A DNA stretch of 64,000 bases. Origin: an uncultured Clostridium sp. GTDB taxonomy: Bacteria > Bacillota > Clostridia > Lachnospirales > Lachnospiraceae. The DNA lies in the NCBI GenBank assembly GCA_947178445.1, contig CAMWYJ010000006.1:35721-99720 (forward strand), read 5' to 3'. The notes under the pieces were generated by a model that was given only the letters and a program-made list of their open reading frames with translations, did not search any database and was not told the DNA's origin. The position numbers and the translations under genes are program-made. Every line of letters begins with the position of its first letter. Position 1 is the first letter of the stretch. Positions 1 to 9,200 of this stretch are shown in pieces.

Positions 1-1
1 C

Positions 2-1771
2 CACAGATGTACAGAGGTTAGCAATCAGAATGTGAATGAAACGGTTACCGTTATGGGATGGGTACAGAAAAGCCGTAACAAGGGTGGTATCATTTTTGTA
101 GATTTAAGAGACCGGAGCGGAATTTTACAGGTTATCTTTGAAGAGGATAAATGCGGAAGTGAAAGCTTTGCGAAGGCAGAGAAGCTTAGAAGTGAGTTTG
201 TAGTGGCGGTTACCGGTACGGTGGCACTCCGCGCCGGCGGAATCAACAAAAATCTTGCAACCGGAGATATCGAAATCATTGCGAAGGATATCCGTATCCT
301 TTCAGAGGCAGAGACGCCTCCATTTCCGATTGAGGAAAACGCTAAGACAAAGGAGGAGATTCGATTAAAATACCGTCCGCTTGATCTTAGAAGACCAGAT
401 ATTCAGAAGAACCTGATTTTAAGGAGCAGGGTGGTTGGTATTATCCGTAATTTCCTTGCAGAGGAAGGATTTTTGGAGATTGAGACTCCGATTTTAAATA
501 AGTCAACGCCGGAGGGCGCAAGGGATTACCTGGTACCGAGCCGTGTGCATCCAGGCTCCTTTTATGCACTTCCCCAGTCGCCACAGATTTTCAAGCAGCT
601 ATTGATGTGCTCTGGCTATGACCGCTATTATCAGGTGGCAAAATGCTTCCGTGACGAGGATTTGCGTGCAGACAGACAGCCTGAGTTTACCCAGATTGAT
701 ATGGAGTTGTCCTTCGTAGATGTGGAGGATGTATTGGATGTAAATGAACGACTGCTTGCTAAGGTATTTAAAGAAGCAATTGGTGTAGATGTCAAGCTGC
801 CAATCGAGCGTATGACATGGCAGGAGGCAATGGAGCGTTTTGGTTCTGATAAGCCGGATCTCCGTTTTGGCATGGAGCTTAAGAATGTAACGGATGTTGT
901 GCGGGACTGCGAGTTTGTGGTATTTAAGGGTGCCATTCAAAATGGCGGTTCTGTCCGGGGCATCAATGCAAAGGGACAGGGAGCAATGCCTCGTAAGAAG
1001 ATAGATGCGTTGGTCGATTTTGCAAAGGGATATGGTGCAAAAGGACTTGCCTATATTGCAATCCAGGAAGATGGAAGCCTGAAGTCTTCCTTTGCAAAGT
1101 TTATGAAGGATGAAGAAATGGAAGCGTTGATAGATGCATTAGAGGGTGAGCCAGGGGATTTGTTACTCTTTGCAGCAGACAGAGACAAGATTGTATTCAG
1201 TGTGCTTGGCGCTTTGCGCTGTGAGTTAGCCGAGCAGCTAGAGCTGGTTGCAAAGGATGATTACCGTTTTCTTTGGGTAACGGAATTTCCGGTATTTGAG
1301 TGGTCTGACGAGGAGGAGCGCTTTAAGGCAATGCATCATCCATTTACGATGCCGATGGATGAGGATTTAGAGCTTCTCGATACCGATATGGGAAAGGCAA
1401 GGGCAAAGGCCTACGATATCGTCTTAAATGGCTGTGAGCTTGGCGGTGGATCTGTTCGTATTCATCAGGATGATGTACAGGAGAAGATGTTTGAGCTTCT
1501 TGGATTCACGAAAGAAGAGGCACATGACCGTTTTGGATTCCTGTTAGATGCTTTTCAATATGGTGTGCCGCCGCATGCTGGTCTGGCGTTCGGTCTTGAC
1601 CGTATGATTATGCTGATGACAGGAGCAGATTCTATCCGCGATGTCATTGCATTTCCTAAGATTAAGGATGCAAGCTGTCTGATGAGCAATGCACCGGATG
1701 TGGTAGATCCAAAGCAGCTTGAGGAGCTTTGTTTAAAGGTTGACATTCCAGAGACCGAAAAGGATGATTGA
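2..1771 (+). CDS. aspS: Aspartyl-tRNA synthetase (5' end outside window)
   Basis: Class II aminoacyl-tRNA synthetase that charges tRNA-Asp in the cytoplasm. The reading frame is open to the left edge: upstream of the GTG at 32 the codons read HRCTEVSNQN, the usual AspRS N-terminal region, so the real start lies outside the window and the GTG is internal. The OB-fold anticodon-binding domain comes first (VMGWVQKSRNKGG), then the class II core with motif 2 (FRDEDLRADRQPEFTQ) and motif 3 (GLAFGLDRMIML). The stretch between them fits the bacterial-type GAD insertion domain. About 580 residues are visible, close to the usual bacterial length of about 590. A hairpin terminator follows directly. Identification is essentially certain. 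Confidence 0.98.
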   Translation, partial: HRCTEVSNQNVNETVTVMGWVQKSRNKGGIIFVDLRDRSGILQVIFEEDKCGSESFAKAEKLRSEFVVAVTGTVALRAGGINKNLATGDIEIIAKDIRILSEAETPPFPIEENAKTKEEIRLKYRPLDLRRPDIQKNLILRSRVVGIIRNFLAEEGFLEIETPILNKSTPEGARDYLVPSRVHPGSFYALPQSPQIFKQLLMCSGYDRYYQVAKCFRDEDLRADRQPEFTQIDMELSFVDVEDVLDVNERLLAKVFKEAIGVDVKLPIERMTWQEAMERFGSDKPDLRFGMELKNVTDVVRDCEFVVFKGAIQNGGSVRGINAKGQGAMPRKKIDALVDFAKGYGAKGLAYIAIQEDGSLKSSFAKFMKDEEMEALIDALEGEPGDLLLFAADRDKIVFSVLGALRCELAEQLELVAKDDYRFLWVTEFPVFEWSDEEERFKAMHHPFTMPMDEDLELLDTDMGKARAKAYDIVLNGCELGGGSVRIHQDDVQEKMFELLGFTKEEAHDRFGFLLDAFQYGVPPHAGLAFGLDRMIMLMTGADSIRDVIAFPKIKDASCLMSNAPDVVDPKQLEELCLKVDIPETEKDD

Positions 1772-1784
1772 TAGATAAAATGAG

Positions 1785-1816
1785 AAATCCCCGCCGGATA
1801 ATGGTGGGAATTTTTT
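1785..1816 (+). terminator. Rho-independent terminator of aspS
   Basis: An 11-bp stem (arms 1785-1795 and 1803-1813, one mismatch and one G-U pair) is followed by a T run, 14 bases after the aspS stop codon. Confidence 0.8.
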
Positions 1817-1865
1817 ATGCGATAGGAAGCTGCCAGATATTGTAAACAAATGACTTTTACAGTAA

Positions 1866-1975
1866 AAAGAAGCGAAGGCTTTGACACCTTCGCTTCTTTA
1901 AAATGAGGGGGAGAGGGAGGAGTACAATTGCTTGTACTCACAATGAAAAACGTTGTAGATGTTTGTCATCTACAA
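1866..1975 (+). repeat. Structured intergenic repeat, copy A (hairpin, purine-rich linker, TTGC-loop hairpin)
   Basis: A perfect 13-bp hairpin (1866-1878 / 1887-1899) is followed by a purine-rich linker starting ATGAGGGGGAGAG (1903) and a perfect 8-bp hairpin with a TTGC loop (1920-1939). A further 9-bp hairpin lies at 1953-1975. The first three parts recur in the same order upstream of the protease gene (5841-5911), with different stem sequence but the same linker and loop. This fits a structured RNA, or a terminator plus leader; function unknown. With the palindromic element at 2082-2291 it fills most of the gap 1772-2324. Confidence 0.5.
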
Positions 1976-2081
1976 TACATAATATAGCGGATAATTGTGA
2001 AGAAAAGGTGTCCAGAATATTGTAAATTTGTGAAGAAAGAATGGATATTGTCATTCCTTTTAAAATGGGATAGAGTATAGA

Positions 2082-2291
2082 TAGGTAGTTGCGAAACTCT
2101 GTGTTTCCTACTGTTCGTTGTACAATATAGACAATATCAACGCTGGGCATGCTTGCGCTGCTTGTCACTCGCAATGGTGCTAAGCTCGAAAACACCTCGC
2201 TAAGCACCAGCGGCTCCAAAGCACCCTGCTTATGACATTGTCTATATTGTACAACTAGGTTTTGAAAATCAGGAGTTTCGCAAACGCCTAG
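2082..2291 (+). mobile_element. Palindromic MITE-like element, copy 1
   Basis: Non-coding element of about 210 bp. The ends are inverted repeats (left TAGGTAGTTGCGAAACT, right ending GTTTCGCAAACGCCTA). Inside them a perfect 18-bp inverted repeat (TTGTACAATATAGACAAT and its complement) encloses smaller hairpins. The 13-base word TAGAGTATAGATA occurs at 2071-2083 and 2292-2304, so it looks like a target duplication. The element ends 34 bases before the NUDIX start codon, so it is probably transcribed as part of that leader. Copies are at 44872-45077 and, diverged, at 17779-18007. It encodes no transposase, so any mobility would need help in trans. Confidence 0.7.
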
Positions 2292-2324
2292 TAGAGTATA
2301 GATATAGAAAGGAAGGGTGTCGGT

Positions 2325-2885
2325 ATGGAATTTAAGGAAATTAGGAAAAAGCAGGAAGGTAAATATATTACAAGATATGACGTAACCTATGAGACAGTAG
2401 ATCATAAAATAAAAATTTATGAGATGATCAGTCGGAATAAGAATTTAACAAAAAGATGTGAGCTTAGCGACTATCCGGCAGATGGTGTAGTGCTGATTAT
2501 GCATGATAGGACAGGAAACAAGGTGCTTTTGAATAAGGAGTTCCGTATGGCATGTGGAACGTCCGTCATTAATTTTCCAGCAGGACTTATTGATCCGGGA
2601 GAAACCTTTGAGCAGAGTGCTGCAAGGGAGCTAAAAGAGGAGACAGGGCTTGACCTTATTCAGATTGATGATGTGATGGGGGAAAGCTTTAGCGCTGTTG
2701 GATTTTCCAATGAAAAAAATATCTGCGTGGTAGGTGTGGCAGAGGGGGAATTTGCACCAAGTACCTCAACCATAGAAGAGATTGAGGCAAAATGGTACAC
2801 AAAAGCAGAGGTAAGAGAGCTTTTAAAAAAGGAAAATTTTGCGGCAAGAACGCAGGCATATTGTTATGTATGGAGTAAGGAATAG
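2325..2885 (+). CDS. NUDIX hydrolase, ADP-ribose pyrophosphatase-like
   Basis: Predicted cytoplasmic Mg-dependent hydrolase of nucleoside diphosphate compounds, most like the ADP-ribose pyrophosphatase branch. The complete NUDIX box lies at residues 87-109: Gly-x5-Glu-x7-Arg-Glu-x2-Glu-Glu-x-Gly, seen as GLIDPGETFEQ followed by RELKEETGL. At 186 residues it is normal for the family. The ATG follows AGGAAGGG after a suitable gap. The gene stands alone: a palindromic element sits just upstream and a convergent chemotaxis receptor gene begins 3 bases after its stop. Substrate specificity cannot be read from the sequence. Confidence 0.9.
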   Translation: MEFKEIRKKQEGKYITRYDVTYETVDHKIKIYEMISRNKNLTKRCELSDYPADGVVLIMHDRTGNKVLLNKEFRMACGTSVINFPAGLIDPGETFEQSAARELKEETGLDLIQIDDVMGESFSAVGFSNEKNICVVGVAEGEFAPSTSTIEEIEAKWYTKAEVRELLKKENFAARTQAYCYVWSKE

Positions 2886-2888
2886 GGA

Positions 2889-4370
2889 TTATTCCGTTAT
2901 CGACATCAAATCCTGCGCCATCTGGTTTAATTCATCAATGATAGAACCAACCTCGCCGGTAATTTCATTGTTCTCTGAGGTGGTTTGGAAGGTTTCATTG
3001 GAATGCGCAGTTACCTCCTCTGTAGCGGCAGAGATGGTTTCGATTCCTTTTGCAATTATATCATTTGCGGCTGTAAGCTCCTCCACCAGTTGGTTCATCC
3101 GTTCTGCCTGATTGGCAACCTGATTTGTGCGGCTGGAAATCTCTGCAAAACTTTTTGCGGTATTGTTGGCAGCAATGTTTTGTATCTCTACATTTTTAAT
3201 CATCTGTTCAATCACCTGAATCACCTGGGAAAGTTTGGATGATATATTACCAATCAGGGAAGTGATATCTACGGTTGCATCCTGTGTCTGGGTTGCCAGA
3301 TTGGAAATCTCGGAGGCTACAACAGCAAAACCGCGTCCTGCTTCCCCGGCTCTTGCCGCCTCAATGCTGGCATTTAAGGAAAGGAGACTGGTCTGGGTCG
3401 TAATACCACTGATCAGTTCAGTGATGGACTGCATCTGGTCTGTATATGTAGTAAGCTCCTCTAACTCACGGGATACATTGGCATTTGCTTCATTAGAGAC
3501 TGTAACCTGCTTTATTAATTGGTCAATATTTTTTTGGGAAGAAACTAATTCACTTTGTGTTTGTTCGATCTCATTTGAAATAGTCTGGGATGCATGTTCT
3601 ACCTTGCTGATAGTGTCCTGGATTTCTTCGGTTTTTTCCAATTGCAATTGAATGGATTCCGATGTTTCATTGGTACCCTGTGCAACTTCTTTCATGGAAA
3701 TCATAGTTTGACCAGTGGTGTTTTCCAAAATTTCCATTTTCTCTGAAACGACACCAATGTTTGATGTGATTTGTTCAGAGACCTGCAAAATGCGGTCTGT
3801 TAATGTTGCAGCACGTTCCTTCTCATCTTCAATTACCTGCATACGGGCTTTTGTGTTTGCTTCAAGAACATGGGAACTCTTCATGATATACAGAGCAAAT
3901 AAAATAATGGAACCAATCCGGATTTCGATGTTTGGAAGCTCTTGTGTAGTGATCTGATGGGTGATTCCTAAATATGCTACATGCACGATGTTAGAAGCAC
4001 ACACAGCGCCGGTAAACGTCCCAAGCATTTTCACATCATTATAACAAATCAGTACAATGCCGATTACGATTGCATATATGTAGGCAACCGGTGATGTAGT
4101 AGTAAAAATGATAAAAGTATAAAATATACAGAATCCGATTGACATAATATACTTGATTGACAACGTTTCCGTGTCTCTTTTATATGAAATGAGACAAATA
4201 GAAAATGGAACTAATGCGAGGATGCAAAAGATTGCAAAATAGCCAATCGTCCGGCTTTTTTTAATAACCTCAATCAGGTAGCAAATAACTAAGATGGCAT
4301 TCATTAAGCCATAGGTTTGAAGGGCTGTAACGTTACAGCGCCTTATGTCTGAATAGTTCTTCGAATTCAT
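2889..4370 (-). CDS. Methyl-accepting chemotaxis protein with multi-pass membrane sensor
   Basis: Chemoreceptor that would signal through CheW/CheA. The first 180 residues contain about five or six hydrophobic helices and no obvious extracellular loop domain, so the sensor is membrane-embedded rather than the common dCache/4HB type. The rest is a long Ser/Thr/Gln-rich coiled coil with the conserved hairpin tip ([20 protein letters not shown], then [12 protein letters not shown]). The ATG at 4370 has a strong TAGGAGG site. No HAMP domain is evident. No other chemotaxis genes are in the window, so it acts as an orphan receptor. The ligand is unknown. Confidence 0.93.
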   Translation of the reverse strand: MNSKNYSDIRRCNVTALQTYGLMNAILVICYLIEVIKKSRTIGYFAIFCILALVPFSICLISYKRDTETLSIKYIMSIGFCIFYTFIIFTTTSPVAYIYAIVIGIVLICYNDVKMLGTFTGAVCASNIVHVAYLGITHQITTQELPNIEIRIGSIILFALYIMKSSHVLEANTKARMQVIEDEKERAATLTDRILQVSEQITSNIGVVSEKMEILENTTGQTMISMKEVAQGTNETSESIQLQLEKTEEIQDTISKVEHASQTISNEIEQTQSELVSSQKNIDQLIKQVTVSNEANANVSRELEELTTYTDQMQSITELISGITTQTSLLSLNASIEAARAGEAGRGFAVVASEISNLATQTQDATVDITSLIGNISSKLSQVIQVIEQMIKNVEIQNIAANNTAKSFAEISSRTNQVANQAERMNQLVEELTAANDIIAKGIETISAATEEVTAHSNETFQTTSENNEITGEVGSIIDELNQMAQDLMSITE

Positions 4371-4525
4371 AAGCGCCTCCTAAATATATAAAAAATTGAA
4401 TTATGTATGTGTATCATGTCAGATAGCTTTCTGGTTATCCTATCATTTCAAAGCATGATTCATAGCTGCTGTTATATTTTATCACTAATTGGTATAAAAC
4501 TGCAATAACTAGTTTAAAAATATTG

Positions 4526-4555
4526 TTGGACTTAAAGCATATCATGAAGTATAAT
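4526..4555 (+). promoter_or_regulatory. SigA-type promoter of the flavodiiron gene
   Basis: TTGGAC (4526-4531), 18-bp spacer, TATAAT (4550-4555). Transcription would begin near 4562, which rules out the upstream in-frame ATG at 4557 and supports translation from 4590. Confidence 0.65.
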
Positions 4556-4589
4556 TATGAAAAATATTATAAAGCAGGAGGTTTACGCA

Positions 4590-5747
4590 ATGCATAAAGG
4601 GATTACAGACAGTGTGTTTTATGTAGGTGTGGATGATAAGGATATTGATTTGTTTGAGGGACAGTATGTTGTTCCAAATGGAATGGCATATAATTCATAT
4701 GTTATTATGGACGAAAAAATTGCCATTATGGATATGGTGGACAAGCGAAAAGCAGCAGAGTGGATGCAGAATTTAGAGGAAGTGCTTGGAGACAGAAAGC
4801 CCGATTATCTGATTATTTCTCATTTAGAGCCGGATCATTCTGCATATTTAAATGATGTACTTGCAAAATATCCGTCCATGCAGGTGGTGTCGAATGCAAA
4901 ATTATTCAGTATGCTGCCACAGTTTTTTGAGGTGGATATAGAAGATAAAAAGGTCGTTGTCGCAGAGGGAGATGTCTTAGATCTTGGCATACATAAGCTT
5001 CAATTTGTTATGGCTCCAATGGTGCATTGGCCGGAGGTTATGGTTACCTATGAGTCGGCAGACAAGATTTTGTTTGCAGCGGATGGGTTTGGTAAGTTTG
5101 GTACGTTAGATACAGATGAAGACTGGGCATGTGAGGCGAGAAGATATTACTTTAATATTGTTGGCAAGTATGGAATGTCGGTTCAGACACTGCTTAAGAA
5201 AGCATCCGCTTTGGATATTCAGATTATTTGTCCGCTGCATGGTCCTATCCTTACAGAGAATCTTGCCTATTATATTGGAAAGTATCAGACATGGAGCAGC
5301 TATGAACCGGAAGATAAGGGAATCTTTATTGCGTATTGTTCACTGCATGGCAATACAGCACAGGCGGCAAAACAGCTTGCACAGATTTTAGAGGCAAAAG
5401 GTGCACCGAAGGTTGTTATATCAGACCTTGCAAGAGAAGATATGGCAGAGTGTATTGAGGATGCCTTCCGGTATGACCGTATGGTATTGGCTGCACCGAC
5501 TTATGATGGTGGCATTATGCCAGTTATGCAGGATTTCCTGTATCATTTGAAGCTGAAAGCTTATCAGAAGCGCACGGTTGGAATGATTGAAAATGGTTCA
5601 TGGGCACCGATGGCAGGCAAAATTATGAAGGAACAGATGGAGGGAATGAAGGATATTACGATTCTTGAGAATACGGTTACCATCAAATCTACTGTAAAGG
5701 AAGCGGATAAGGCACAGTTAGAGGCGTTAGCCGATGCACTGGTATAG
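4590..5747 (+). CDS. fprA: A-type flavoprotein / flavodiiron oxygen (or NO) reductase
   Basis: Soluble flavodiiron protein that reduces O2 (or NO) to protect an anaerobe. The N-terminal metallo-beta-lactamase-like domain carries the diiron ligands: His78-x-Glu80-x-Asp82-His83 (SHLEPDHSAY), His146 (MVHWPEV), Asp165 (AADGFG) and His217 (CPLHGPI). The C-terminal FMN flavodoxin domain starts near residue 245 (AYCSLHGNTAQ). Length 385 residues, typical for FprA without extra domains. The start at 4590 is chosen because AGGAGG (4576-4581) sits 8 bases upstream; a longer frame opens at 4557 but has no ribosome site and precedes the predicted transcript start. Monocistronic between its own promoter and terminator. 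Confidence 0.94.
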   Translation: MHKGITDSVFYVGVDDKDIDLFEGQYVVPNGMAYNSYVIMDEKIAIMDMVDKRKAAEWMQNLEEVLGDRKPDYLIISHLEPDHSAYLNDVLAKYPSMQVVSNAKLFSMLPQFFEVDIEDKKVVVAEGDVLDLGIHKLQFVMAPMVHWPEVMVTYESADKILFAADGFGKFGTLDTDEDWACEARRYYFNIVGKYGMSVQTLLKKASALDIQIICPLHGPILTENLAYYIGKYQTWSSYEPEDKGIFIAYCSLHGNTAQAAKQLAQILEAKGAPKVVISDLAREDMAECIEDAFRYDRMVLAAPTYDGGIMPVMQDFLYHLKLKAYQKRTVGMIENGSWAPMAGKIMKEQMEGMKDITILENTVTIKSTVKEADKAQLEALADALV

Positions 5748-5764
5748 ATGACCGGATATCATGG

Positions 5765-5797
5765 AAAAACAGGCAAAGCGATTTGCCTGTTTTTTTG
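5765..5797 (+). terminator. Rho-independent terminator of the flavodiiron gene
   Basis: Perfect 13-bp stem (arms 5765-5777 and 5782-5794) with a GCGA loop and a T run. Confidence 0.92.
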
Positions 5798-5840
5798 TGG
5801 ATTTGAAATTTCATAGTAAGATATTTATAAGGTAAAAAAG

Positions 5841-5911
5841 AAAGAAGATAGGGGCAAGCCCATATCTTCTTTCATGAGGGGGGAGAATTCAAGTACAACT
5901 TGCGTTGCACT
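5841..5911 (+). repeat. Structured intergenic repeat, copy B
   Basis: A 15-bp hairpin with one mismatch (5841-5855 / 5858-5872) is followed by ATGAGGGGGGAGAA (5874-5887) and an 8-bp TTGC-loop hairpin with one mismatch (5892-5911). The parts and their order match the element at 1866-1939; linker and loop are conserved while stem sequences differ. It lies about 300 bases before the secreted protease gene in the 460-bp gap 5748-6209, which otherwise shows only AT-rich DNA. Confidence 0.5.
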
Positions 5912-6209
5912 ATATGAAAAGTTCTTACAAGACATAGTATAGTAAAAAAATGTGAACAAATCGTGTTTTAAATTAAAAGATTTTATGAAGATAGTCTTAA
6001 AAGATTTGAAAGTTAAGAAAAAATTAAATATTTTCAATATGTGCAATGGTGTATAATTTTGTATAGCAAATAGCAGGGAATAGATTTTTTTGGTGTGTTC
6101 CGTGAAAAGAAACATAATATTTGTTGTATTTATTATGGGTGGCATGTTTTGAACCATAAGATATGATAGAAGAAAGGTGTAATATTTTTATGAGGAGGGA
6201 GAGAATTTT

Positions 6210-9200
6210 ATGAGGAAATGGTGGAGAATGATGCTTTCGGTCTTTGCAGCGGCATGTATGTTGCAAGGAACAATGATGGCGGAGGCGGCAACCGGAAGAA
6301 TACAATTAGAAACTTTGAAAAAGCAGGAAGTTCAGCAGAGTAAGGCAAAAAAGGAAGTGGTATATGCAGAGGGTGAGGCTCTTATTTTATACGAGACAGA
6401 CACTGCAAAGAGTACAGGGTTTCGTACAGGTGACCTGGGAACAGGAATAGAGATTGAAGAAACCTATACTTTTGATATAGAAGAGAGTGCAGATACATCA
6501 AAGGCAGGCAGTGCTGCAAAATCTGCCATGAAGAGTAAGCTGTGTGTGTCACTTGTTAAATCGGATAAATATACGACAAAGCAGCTTGTCAAGCTGTTAA
6601 GTGCAAGAAGTGATATCCGTATTGCAGAACCCAATTATAGGTATCATATATTAGATGAGGATTATACGGGGTTTCAATGGGCTCTTGAAAATATTGGACA
6701 AAATGGCGGAACAGCAGGAGTTGATGTGAGTGCGGAAGAAATCAATAAGCTTGCTTCTGCTGATAAAAAGGAAAAGGTAATTGCATTGGTGGATACCGGA
6801 ATGGACTATACACATTCGGATTTACAAAATGTTGTATGGAATAACCCGTTAAGCAAAAATCAGTTAAAGGGTGAACACGGCTATGACATTGTGAACGGGG
6901 ATGCGGATCCAATGGATGACAACGGACATGGAACCCATTGCTCCGGTATTATGGCAGCAACGGCAAATGACAATGAAGGAATTTCGGGTATTGCACAAGC
7001 ATCTAATGTAAAAATCATGGCACTAAAGGTATTGGATGAAGAAGGATCATGCTATGAAATGGAGACAGTGGGTGCCTATAATTATATTTACCGTGCCCAA
7101 CAGCTGGGAATTAATGTGGTTGCAGTGAATAATTCATGGGGTGGTGCCAGTGATGAGACAGAGGGAGAGATTTTTGCACAGCTGGTAGAACTTGTAGGAA
7201 ATGCTGGTGCCGTCTCTGTGTGTGCAGCGGGAAATGAGGGATTGGATAATGATATGGTGGACAATTTCCCATCCAATATTGACAGTCCGTATATTCTTGC
7301 AGTAGCAGCCTCAAATGAAAAGGGAGAGCTTGCGGATTTTTCGAATTATGGTAAGAAAAATGTGGATATTGCTGCTCCGGGAACTGCCATTTTATCAACA
7401 GTATCCTATGATACATTTAATCCGGGGATATACGGAACCGAAAAGCGCGACAGGCTTTGTGGAACCTATGTCGATTTTGAAAATCTGACAGATGAAAAGC
7501 TGGTTGAAAGTAAGACAGAATCCGGTATGGACGATGCCTTAGAATATAAAATGGATTTGCCGGGAGATGCAACGGCAACGGTAACGGTTACGGAAGAGAC
7601 ATATTTTGGCAAGGAGACAACGGGAAAGTCATTGCGGTGGGATATCGAGAATGCCAAGGAGGATGAAATATATATGTTAATGCTGCCATATGAGGCACAG
7701 CAGTCGGATGAAGAGACGCACATCAGTGCCATGACACAGCTTACAGATACGAATCCGTTAGGAGAGGGCATGGCGGCTGCGTTTTATGGAGGAAGTGTTG
7801 TATTTTTAGGAGAAGGCGTTTTGGATGAGAACGGAGAACTGGACGAGGACAGTATGAATGACATCGGTGGAGCAGGGGCCGGAAACTGTTGGAATCACAT
7901 TACGGGCAGTATAGGTGAAAAAATCAGGAAAGATGAGCAGCGCACGGTTGTGGTTCAGATGTTAGCAGCATCAGATGGTAATTATACGGTTTATGTGGAT
8001 AATGTAGGTGTAAGCAAAAGTGGTGTGGAAGCATCAGAGTTTGGAAAATACGATTATTACAATGGAACATCTATGGCGACACCTTATGTGACAGGAGCAG
8101 TGGCAGCGATTGCCCAGGCGTATCCGGAGCAGTCAGCTATAGAACGGAGAGCCTTTATTTTAAGCTGTAGTAAAAAAATGGATAACCTGGTCGGTAAGGT
8201 AGCTTCGGATGGAATGCTTGATTTTTCAATGATGAAAACTCCGAGAATGAGTATTACCAGAATTTCTTTGAATGCATCAAAGAATATAGAAATTCGGGGG
8301 AATTATTTAGATGGGGCAAAGGTTACAATTAATGATAAGGATGTTTTACCGGAAAAACAGACAAAGGATTGTATAACGGTTAAGGGAAGTGGAATGCTTA
8401 ACAAAAAGCTTCATATAGTGATATCAAAAAATGGTGACAGCTATGAGGATATTCTTTATTTTTCAGATGGCAAAACTGTTACGAGCGGAGAAGAAATTTA
8501 TGGATGTCTGTGGGGCAGTGAGATTGTTTCAGACGGAAATACGCTGTATCAGATTGAAGAGAGTGGTGCCGTTTATATGATGCAGGAAAATTATTTTGAC
8601 GATGGAATCAGTCAGTATTCATGGGATAACATGATAGGTGATGGATTCGATGGGAGTGTCTTTGGTAAGGAATATAATACCTATGTAAATTGCGAATATT
8701 ACAGCGAAACTGGAGCGGTATGCCTGAATGGAAACATTTATATAGTAGCAACGCTGAATGCCGGGTTTACAAAAAAGAGTGTGCTTGCATGTTTGAATAT
8801 GGAACATTCATGGCAAAAGGTGGCAGACATTCCAGACAGTTTTGCAGATTTTACAAATATGACACTTGGAGCGTATAAAGGCAAGCTGTATCTGATGGGT
8901 GGCTTTAACGAACAAAATGAAACCTTCAATAATGAAATGTGGAACTATGATCTTGGCAAAAAGGCATGGACGAAGGATAAGAATCTTCCACAGGGAAGAG
9001 CCTTTTCAAAAGCGTTACAGGTTAAGGATAAAATGGTTGTAACATTAGGCTGCCATGATAATGAGGGAAGTTATCCTGCAAACCTGATTTTTAATGGTAA
9101 TGGATGGGTTGTTTCAAAGGCGGGAACGGTTGCAGCTTTGGCAAACAATATCTATGAATATAGTACACAAGAGGATGAAATGAAGGAGATTTCCTATTTT

